Under the pieces are notes generated by a model that saw only the letters and a program-made list of their open reading frames with translations, searched no databases and was not told the origin of the DNA. From UBA1412 sp964609795 (GTDB lineage: Bacteria > Verrucomicrobiota > Verrucomicrobiia > Limisphaerales > UBA1412), in assembly GCA_964609795.1 (NCBI GenBank), contig CAZSTC010000068.1, positions 1 through 11,045 on the forward strand: DNA of 11,045 bases. The letters are read 5' to 3'. Every line of letters starts with the position of its first letter. Position 1 is the first letter of the stretch. Both the position numbers and the translations under genes were made by a program. Shown here piece after piece: positions 1-5,078 of the stretch.

Positions 1-1448
1 TCCCGGTGAACGCGATAATTTAACCCCAGGGTGTTACTGTTCAGAGTATGGCTAGTATTGCCCATCGCCGTTTGCAGATCGCTTGAATCGTAAAGCAGAG
101 CCGATATATCGCCATTGGCTGATATCTCGAAATTACTGAAGCCAATCGGTAAATAGATTGCGAAAACGTCCTTGGGATTACTCAAGCCCAGCGTGTAGGG
201 ACCGGCTTCTACACGTTGTTGTCCAAAGCTGTTCAGGGCCGTTGCGGTTTCAGCCGTTTCGTTATAGCCTAGAACATCCTCAGGCTCGTAGCGGTAAAGA
301 AGTGTATAGTCGGCATCTTCTACCAGCTTCGGGAAAGCTCGCTCAACGAGGAGAATATAATATCCATCCACCGGCGGCCGGAAATGTAGAGTGAAATTAG
401 AGTCGCTTGCCAGCGGTGTCTGCAAATCTCCCTGGGCATAAATGCGGGCCATGAGCTGAGAATTCACCAGTGATTCAAAGGTGTAGGTTGCTCCGGCCTT
501 CATGTAGACTCTGTAGTAATCCCTCGGGTAGGTGTCATTGAGAATGCGCGGATCAAGGGTCTGCCTTCGGGTTGTGGGCACAAGTTCCAAAGCGGTCTCC
601 GGGGTGCCGTTAGCCAGTTCATTTACACTCTGAGCTATGTAACTTAGGGTATAAACGGCGGTTCCATCCTTGTAGAGAGGGGTCACTTCCAAGTAATAGT
701 TCCCATCCTCAACCGGTTGATAGACCAGCTTGAAGTTCTCCAGCAGCGTGTTGTCTTCTCCATATTGGCTCTGGCTCAATGTCAAGAGCTCAAGCACTCC
801 TTCCAAATTAAACCGGTAGAGCGCAGCCTGAACATGGCCCTGGCTGTCCGATTCGATGGTGTAACGGGTCCCTGCATTCATCGTGACGCAGAATAGATCT
901 CGCACATCGGCCGGATGCAGAAAGTGGACACCATGTGTTTGGAGCGTCTCGCCCGGCAGCAAAATCGTTGCCGACTGAAGCTCATTATCGGCTGGCTCCC
1001 AGGGATCATTGGCCTGCACAAAATGCTGTAGACTGTAGATCACATTGGTGTAGCCGTTAAACATCTCCACCTTCAGGTAATAGGTGCCACCGATTTCAGG
1101 GATGTAGGAAAACTTGAAGTTCAGGTTTTCTCCCGAATCATCATCGAAAACCACAGGAGCACCCCCGAGGTCCCGTGTATCATAGAGAAAAGCCCGGGGA
1201 TCATTTTCACCAATGGATTCAAAGTGGTAGAGATGACCGGCTAAGAGCCTCATCTCGTAGACATCCACAGGGTTTTCAGCGCTCAAGGCGCGTTCTGCCT
1301 CCACGACAGGCTCCGTATTGGCCGTCTCTATCGGGAGGGTGTTGAGGGCATTTACTTTGGCTGAGAGACTCCCCAGGAAAAGTAGTGCAAAAAGCCATGC
1401 GAAAAGCTTTTTCTTGTTATTAATCTTTTCTGTAATGAATGAGTTCAT
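1..1448 (-). CDS. Secreted protein with tandem PPC-like beta-sandwich repeats (partial, C-terminus outside window)
   Basis: An uninterrupted reading frame of 482 codons runs leftward off the window edge, so the stop is not seen. The start is ATG at 1448-1446, preceded by AAAAGGGAG four bases upstream; an in-frame TAA lies just ahead of that site, so no earlier start is possible. Residues 1-34 look like a signal peptide: a Lys-rich stretch NKKK, a hydrophobic core LFAWLFALLFLGSL, then possible cleavage after LSA or VNA. The remainder has about four diverged repeats of roughly 110-120 residues (about 36-143, 150-272, 275-388, 392 onward). Each carries a D-[VY]-[YF]...aG..Y.fes strand, an acidic or Asn-rich turn, then a G-x-YYLxV or GYYILLV strand and a closing Y-[ST]-L strand. 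This matches the bacterial pre-peptidase C-terminal (PPC) fold. PPC repeats accompany exported proteases and surface proteins, but no catalytic domain is visible here. The function is unknown. The protein is probably periplasmic, surface-bound or secreted. Confidence 0.85.
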   Translation of the reverse strand, partial: MNSFITEKINNKKKLFAWLFALLFLGSLSAKVNALNTLPIETANTEPVVEAERALSAENPVDVYEMRLLAGHLYHFESIGENDPRAFLYDTRDLGGAPVVFDDDSGENLNFKFSYIPEIGGTYYLKVEMFNGYTNVIYSLQHFVQANDPWEPADNELQSATILLPGETLQTHGVHFLHPADVRDLFCVTMNAGTRYTIESDSQGHVQAALYRFNLEGVLELLTLSQSQYGEDNTLLENFKLVYQPVEDGNYYLEVTPLYKDGTAVYTLSYIAQSVNELANGTPETALELVPTTRRQTLDPRILNDTYPRDYYRVYMKAGATYTFESLVNSQLMARIYAQGDLQTPLASDSNFTLHFRPPVDGYYILLVERAFPKLVEDADYTLLYRYEPEDVLGYNETAETATALNSFGQQRVEAGPYTLGLSNPKDVFAIYLPIGFSNFEISANGDISALLYDSSDLQTAMGNTSHTLNSNTLGLNYRVHR

Positions 1449-1453
1449 AAAAC
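1449..1453 (-). promoter_or_regulatory. Spacer and Shine-Dalgarno context of the PPC-repeat gene
   Basis: Reading leftward, the bases before the ATG are AAAAGGGAG-TTTT-ATG. The GGGAG core with a four-base spacer is one of only two clear Shine-Dalgarno sites in the window and fixes the start at 1448. The purine core itself lies at about 1453-1457, just beyond the TTTT spacer. Confidence 0.6.
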
Positions 1454-1597
1454 TCCCTTTTCTCTTTTAAGGAATAAGGCAAAAGCCTATCCCTCTGGTT
1501 AATCTTGTTTTTGTGAGTAGATTGAAATGGATATTGAGAATTGAGACAGACGTGAAAATTGCTGAAGATCCTGAATATACTATGAAACTCACGCCAT

Positions 1598-1801
1598 TCA
1601 TTTAAGAGAATGACTTCCGGTTTCAAATAGAGGTTCCCATTCATGTTTCAGTGCCCTTTCCAATAACTGGGCTGCCTGGCATACAACCCGGAAAACGACG
1701 CAATTCTCAAACACGCTTCCCGTGAGGCAGAATCTCTGCAGCTCAATACTAAAACATTCACGTTCGATGGGAGCGCTGCTGAGGTTTATTACGCTACACA
1801 T
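1598..1801 (-). CDS. Doubtful small ORF, 67 aa, unrecognised
   Basis: ATG at 1801 opens a 67-residue frame ending in TGA at 1598. The same frame stays open upstream into the 3' end of alr, so the full open stretch is longer. The start was picked because a sigma70-like promoter (1820-1849) would begin transcription about 14 bases upstream. The peptide begins MCSVINLSSAP and ends ETGSHSLK; it has five cysteines and a helical-looking segment, CQAAQLLERALKHEWEPL. No signal peptide or membrane segment is visible, and there is no Shine-Dalgarno sequence. I do not recognise a family. Its codons are not obviously random, which is the only coding hint. It may equally be chance, lying in a long untranslated leader. 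Confidence 0.2.
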   Translation of the reverse strand: MCSVINLSSAPIERECFSIELQRFCLTGSVFENCVVFRVVCQAAQLLERALKHEWEPLFETGSHSLK

Positions 1802-1819
1802 CAAACATAAATACTGTCT

Positions 1820-1849
1820 TATAGATAGCAGATTATTCCTGTTTGTCAA
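1820..1849 (-). promoter_or_regulatory. Sigma70-like promoter candidate reading leftward
   Basis: On the minus strand a perfect -35 box TTGACA (1849-1844) is followed after 16 bases by TATCTA (1827-1822), or after 18 bases by TCTATA (1825-1820). Transcription would start near 1815 and proceed toward the PPC-repeat gene. No other promoter as good is visible between alr and that gene. Confidence 0.45.
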
Positions 1850-1922
1850 TAAGACTCGTAAAAATATATCCGGATATCCTTCAATGAAATGAGGGGTGGC
1901 GAAGAGCCGTGCGCTGAAGCGA

Positions 1923-3083
1923 CTACGATGCAGTGATACCGAGATAAATTCTGCGGACCCGGTGGCTGATGGAAGTGAGTACTTCCCAAGGAATTGTATC
2001 TGCCCACTCAGCAACTAAAGCAGCGCTGATTTCTTCTTTTCCCTGTTTTCCAATCAGTACGGCTTCATCACCGGAAGAAACGCCTTCCGCAGATGAAACG
2101 TCGACAATCATTTGATCCATGGTTATGCGCCCCAGAATGGGACACATTTTTTCATGAATCAAAACGCTCCCTCGCCCGGATATGGCACGGTGGTATCCGT
2201 CCCCATAACCTGCTGTAAGCGTGGCTATACGCATAGCCCCAGGGGCGACAAAGGTATGCCCGTAACTCAATGTTTTTCCAGCCGATATGTTTTTTACCAA
2301 TGAGACACGAGTTTTGAGAGAGAGAGCAGGTACTAAAAACTTTTGGATTTTTGCGGTTTGGTTTCTCACCCCCGAGGGTGCTATTCCATAGGTGATTAAG
2401 CCGGGTCGGAACGTGTTAAACAGGTCGTTATTTTCGAAAAGAATGCCCCCGCTGCTGCTGGCATGGATATAATCCAGGGAAATGTTTTCTTTGCGGAGCT
2501 GATCAACCAAAGATCGAAATGGGGTCAGTTGAGACTGAGTAAACTTTTCATCATCTTCAACTGCGGCTAAATGTGTATAAATCCCTTTAATTGCAACGCT
2601 TTGAGTACTGTTTTGAAGTTTGAGAGTTTGCTTGATAAAATCGTAAGCCTGAGAAATATCGACCCCTAATCTTCCCATTCCCGTATCTATCTTGATCTGG
2701 ATCAGGGCTTGTTTTTTAAGTTGGGTAGCAATACGGGAAAGACTTGAAACTTCCTCAGGAGTGGAAACTGTCACCATGACGTTCTGTTGAATGGCATACT
2801 CCATTTCTCCGGGAATACAGGCTCCCAGCATGAGGATCGGCCAACCCTCACCGCGAGTACGGATGTCATGAGCCTCCTTGAGATTAGCTATCCCGAAAGC
2901 GTTGGTTCCGCAGTTCATCAGGTGGGATGCTATTTCCTTTAAGCCATGGCCATAAGCATCCGCCTTGACTACGGTCATAATTTTAGCTTTCAAGCCGACC
3001 TGGTGCCTGATCCATGCGAGGTTTTCCCTCAGAGCGCTTAAATCTATTTCTGCCCAGCAACGGTAGGAGGAGTTATTGATCAT
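1923..3083 (-). CDS. alr: Alanine racemase
   Basis: This is a PLP-dependent enzyme interconverting L- and D-alanine in the cytoplasm, supplying D-Ala for peptidoglycan. It has 386 residues, a normal length. The N-terminal TIM barrel carries the PLP-lysine motif VVKADAYGHG, with Lys40 as the Schiff-base lysine and Tyr44 nearby. KIDTGMGRLG (131-140), HASSSGG (208-213) and FRPGLITYG (225-233, with the Arg that contacts the PLP ring nitrogen) follow. The C-terminal beta domain has SYGHTF, with Tyr274 as the opposing catalytic base, then AGYGDGY (291-297) and GRITMDQ (318-324). All key residues are present. The ATG at 3083 overlaps the tsaB stop as ATGA, so translation is probably coupled to tsaB. 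No independent ribosome-binding site is evident. No terminator was found after the TAG at 1925-1923. Confidence 0.97.
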   Translation of the reverse strand: MINNSSYRCWAEIDLSALRENLAWIRHQVGLKAKIMTVVKADAYGHGLKEIASHLMNCGTNAFGIANLKEAHDIRTRGEGWPILMLGACIPGEMEYAIQQNVMVTVSTPEEVSSLSRIATQLKKQALIQIKIDTGMGRLGVDISQAYDFIKQTLKLQNSTQSVAIKGIYTHLAAVEDDEKFTQSQLTPFRSLVDQLRKENISLDYIHASSSGGILFENNDLFNTFRPGLITYGIAPSGVRNQTAKIQKFLVPALSLKTRVSLVKNISAGKTLSYGHTFVAPGAMRIATLTAGYGDGYHRAISGRGSVLIHEKMCPILGRITMDQMIVDVSSAEGVSSGDEAVLIGKQGKEEISAALVAEWADTIPWEVLTSISHRVRRIYLGITAS

Positions 3084-3772
3084 ATCGGCAGGGGCCTGTA
3101 AGGTTTTGCTTTTGCGAACTGCGTCGGTCTCAGGTAAATAGGAGATAAGTTTTCTGGTTGGATGAAATTGTTCTGTAATAGAGAAATGAGGCCAATATCC
3201 TCTGCCAGGGGATAGAGAGGATAAATGCCGGGGAAACTCTCGCTGAGGTCAGGTCCACCCACATTTTCATTTTCTTTAAAGAGAGGCAAAAGAGATTCTT
3301 TCGGGAGGATTTGCACCGGTTCCAACGCGCCGGGGAGCGTGTAGACATCAGCAGCTTGGTAGACGGCGTGATAGTATTCATCGCGCTGAGCATCGACTAA
3401 AATGTGGTGCCGTCCAATCCAGCCCAGTCGATTAGCCTGAAAGGAGAGGGCGTCTAGAGTGCTCACTGCAGCTAGTTTGATATCTGCAGATAAACTCCAA
3501 CCCTGAGCCAATGCAATTGTAGACCGAACTCCGTTATAGGAACCGGGCCCTATCCCCAGAGAGAGTACTTGAACATTCTCTTGGGTGAGACCTGCATTAT
3601 TCAGTAGCTTGTTAATAATAAAATGGATGCCCTCAGCCTCAGCGGTCGATGTCGGAACCGGGGCAGTGGATTTACTTGAACAGGCCAGAAGCTTTCGTGT
3701 ACCTATTTCCATGAGAGCAACGGTTCGGAATGAGGTGGAAAAATCCAGCGCCAGTAGAGTTTTGACACTCAT
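3080..3772 (-). CDS. tsaB: tRNA threonylcarbamoyladenosine biosynthesis protein TsaB
   Basis: TsaB is the scaffold partner of TsaD in the complex that transfers threonylcarbamoyl to A37 of tRNAs reading ANN codons (t6A). The 230-residue product matches the family length. It shows the ASKHA-fold N-terminus LLALDFSTS (6-14), the signature GIGPGSYNGVRSTIALAQG (73-91; family form GPGSFTGLR), VDAQRDEYYHAVY (126-138; family form DARR.E.Y) and the C-terminal PIYLRP (211-216). It lacks the metal-binding histidines of TsaD, as expected of TsaB. ATG at 3772 is the first start; no Shine-Dalgarno sequence precedes it. It overlaps alr by four bases and forms a two-gene operon with it. It is divergent from the cyclophilin pair across a 96-base spacer. 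No tsaC, tsaD or tsaE is in the window. Confidence 0.93.
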   Translation of the reverse strand: MSVKTLLALDFSTSFRTVALMEIGTRKLLACSSKSTAPVPTSTAEAEGIHFIINKLLNNAGLTQENVQVLSLGIGPGSYNGVRSTIALAQGWSLSADIKLAAVSTLDALSFQANRLGWIGRHHILVDAQRDEYYHAVYQAADVYTLPGALEPVQILPKESLLPLFKENENVGGPDLSESFPGIYPLYPLAEDIGLISLLQNNFIQPENLSPIYLRPTQFAKAKPYRPLPI

Positions 3773-3843
3773 ATTGCAGCACTGGTTTATGCCTCTTTGG
3801 CTAAATAGACAAGTCTTTTGTGCTAAAAGCTGGATTTTTGAGG

Positions 3844-3860
3844 CGATTGGCCTACAATCG
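3844..3860 (+). promoter_or_regulatory. Inverted repeat overlapping a -10-like box upstream of the cyclophilin lipoprotein gene
   Basis: CGATTG (3844-3849), five bases, CAATCG (3855-3860) form a perfect 6-base inverted repeat. The right arm overlaps TACAAT (3853-3858), a good -10 box for rightward transcription. No strong -35 is visible at the right distance. Transcription would then start only a few bases before the ATG at 3869, giving a very short leader. It could be an operator or chance. Confidence 0.3.
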
Positions 3861-3868
3861 GACGGGTT

Positions 3869-4483
3869 ATGAAGAGAATTGGAAAAATTCTAGTACTCAT
3901 GTTGAGCAGCCTATTAATTCTAAGCGGCTGTTCAGAGCGTGTGGCATCAACAAACCGGCTGGATATCCAGAAGGAACGCTATCCTCTCGCAGTGATTGAG
4001 ACCAGCGCAGGGACAATGGAACTGGAGCTTTGGAACGATGTCGCACCGGGGACAGTGGAAAACTTCACCAAACTCGCAAATGCGAAGTTTTATGACGCGA
4101 CAGCTTTCCATCGAATTATTGATGGATTCATGATCCAGGGAGGTTGTCCGTTTACAAAGCCTGGTGGCAATATGGACTTGGCAGGAACCGGGGACCCGGG
4201 CTACAAAATTAAGGCCGAGTTTAATGATCGAAAACACGTCAGAGGAGTTATCTCTATGGCGCGTTCACAGTCCCCGGATTCGGCAGGATGTCAGTTTTTT
4301 ATCTGCACTGGGGATGCCTCTTTCCTGGATCGCAAGTATACTTGTTTTGGCAAATTGGTTAAAGGTGATGATGTTTTGGAAAGAATATCTAAAACACCGG
4401 TTGAGATAAGTCCCTCGGGCGAAGCAAGTAAACCCAAGGAGCGCGTCGAAATAAAATCAGTCCGGATACTTCAAGACATGTAG
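3869..4483 (+). CDS. Cyclophilin-type peptidyl-prolyl cis-trans isomerase, lipoprotein
   Basis: It catalyses cis-trans isomerisation of Xaa-Pro bonds in proteins outside the cytoplasm. The 204-residue product starts with a lipoprotein signal: MKRIGK, a hydrophobic core, then the lipobox LSGC with Cys21 as the lipidated residue. Ser22 at position +2 would favour outer-membrane sorting under the E. coli rule. A full cyclophilin domain spans about 38-202. FHRIIDGFMIQGG (80-92) holds catalytic Arg82, with Phe87, Met88 and Gln90 in the pocket; ISMARSQSPDSAGCQFFI (128-145) and FLDRKYTCFGKL (152-163) follow. The residue matching human CypA Trp121 is Phe152, as in many bacterial cyclophilins. Cys93, Cys141, Cys146 and Cys159 sit in or near core motifs. 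Five bases separate it from its paralogue. Upstream GGACGGG is only a weak ribosome-binding site. Confidence 0.93.
   Translation: MKRIGKILVLMLSSLLILSGCSERVASTNRLDIQKERYPLAVIETSAGTMELELWNDVAPGTVENFTKLANAKFYDATAFHRIIDGFMIQGGCPFTKPGGNMDLAGTGDPGYKIKAEFNDRKHVRGVISMARSQSPDSAGCQFFICTGDASFLDRKYTCFGKLVKGDDVLERISKTPVEISPSGEASKPKERVEIKSVRILQDM
4271..4302 (+). repeat. 32-base direct repeat, copy in the first cyclophilin gene
   Basis: This block, covering the SPDSAGCQFF codons, is identical to 4795-4826 in the second cyclophilin gene. A second identical pair of 26 bases (4109-4134 and 4633-4658) covers the HRIIDGFM codons, with the same 524-base offset. Synonymous positions are identical within these blocks, pointing to recent duplication or gene conversion. 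Confidence 0.9.
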
Positions 4484-4488
4484 GATTT

Positions 4489-5001
4489 ATGAGCGAAAAA
4501 ACAAAAAATAGGGTCCTCGTTGAAACCAGCGAAGGGAATATAACGATAGAGCTATGGGATGATGTTGCTCCAAACACCGTGGCAAACTTCAAAAAATTGG
4601 CGGATAGCGGCTTTTATGACGGGTGCGCCTTTCATCGAATTATTGATGGATTCATGATTCAGGGTGGATGCCCCAATACAAAGCCGGGTGGCAACATGGC
4701 TCTGGCCGGCACAGGTGACCCGGGCTATAAGATCAAGGCTGAGTTCAACAACAGGCAACACGTCAGGGGCGTTATCTCTATGGCGCGTTCGCAATCCCCG
4801 GATTCGGCAGGATGTCAGTTTTTTATTTGCACGGGGGATGCGACTTTCCTGGATCGTCAGTATACCTGTTTTGGCAAACTGGTAGAAGGGGATGATGTGC
4901 TGGAAAAGATATCCAAAACACCCGTTGAGGCAGGCTTCTCCGGAGAGAAAAGTACACCCAAAAGAAGGGTGGAAATTAAATCCATTCGGAGCCAGATCTA
5001 A
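4489..5001 (+). CDS. Cyclophilin-type peptidyl-prolyl cis-trans isomerase, cytosolic
   Basis: This second cyclophilin has 170 residues and no signal sequence, so it probably folds proteins in the cytoplasm. The domain fills the protein: FHRIIDGFMIQGG (48-60) with catalytic Arg50 and pocket residues Phe55, Met56 and Gln58, then ISMARSQSPDSAGCQFFI (96-113) and FLDRQYTCFGKL (120-131). It is clearly a paralogue of the upstream lipoprotein and matches it almost residue for residue through the core. It has the same four cysteines (61, 109, 114, 127) plus Cys46. The ATG lies five bases after the upstream stop. AGGA overlapping that TAG can serve as ribosome-binding site, so the two genes are probably co-transcribed and coupled. 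The 3' end runs into the strong hairpin at 5014-5059. The two products likely do the same reaction in different compartments. Confidence 0.94.
   Translation: MSEKTKNRVLVETSEGNITIELWDDVAPNTVANFKKLADSGFYDGCAFHRIIDGFMIQGGCPNTKPGGNMALAGTGDPGYKIKAEFNNRQHVRGVISMARSQSPDSAGCQFFICTGDATFLDRQYTCFGKLVEGDDVLEKISKTPVEAGFSGEKSTPKRRVEIKSIRSQI
4795..4826 (+). repeat. 32-base direct repeat, copy in the second cyclophilin gene
   Basis: This block is identical to 4271-4302. The sequence just before it, from GTTATCTCTATGGCGCGTTC onward, also matches apart from two substitutions, so the near-identical block is more than 50 bases long. Confidence 0.9.
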
Positions 5002-5013
5002 AGAATAGATTAA

Positions 5014-5059
5014 AAAAAACGATCCGCAGAAGTTTTAAAATTTCTGCGGATCGTTTTTT
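5014..5059. terminator. Bidirectional intrinsic terminator between the cyclophilins and alaS
   Basis: CGATCCGCAGAA (5020-5031) pairs perfectly with TTCTGCGGATCG (5042-5053) around a 10-base AT-rich loop. The stem is flanked by A8 on the left (5012-5019) and T6 on the right (5054-5059). Each strand therefore reads as a GC-rich stem followed by a U-tract. It lies between convergent genes, 12 bases after the cyclophilin stop and about 20 bases past the alaS stop, and should end both transcripts. Confidence 0.92.
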
Positions 5060-5078
5060 AGGTGACTCTGAGTGACCC

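Larger units (their letters stand above)
1449..1922. other. 474-base intergenic gap between alr and the PPC-repeat gene
   Basis: No recognisable gene or structured RNA fills this gap. It holds a promoter-like pair reading leftward at 1820-1849, a doubtful 67-codon ORF (1801 to 1598), and a 12-base perfect palindrome ATATCCGGATAT at 1866-1877 just past the end of alr. The part nearest the PPC-repeat gene (about 1449-1600) is AT-rich with no persuasive promoter. If the 1820-1849 promoter drives that gene, its leader would be about 365 bases. I saw no clear terminator after alr, although the palindrome is followed by a short T-rich stretch on the minus strand. Confidence 0.5.

Noticed and set aside
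1420..1644. 74-codon minus-strand frame overlapping the start of the PPC-repeat gene
   Set aside because: It overlaps a well-supported start in another frame, lacks a ribosome-binding site, and its composition is not protein-like.
1866..1877. Palindrome ATATCCGGATAT taken as an alr terminator
   Set aside because: It has no loop, so it cannot form a good hairpin, and the T-rich tail is short; it is noted only as a palindrome.
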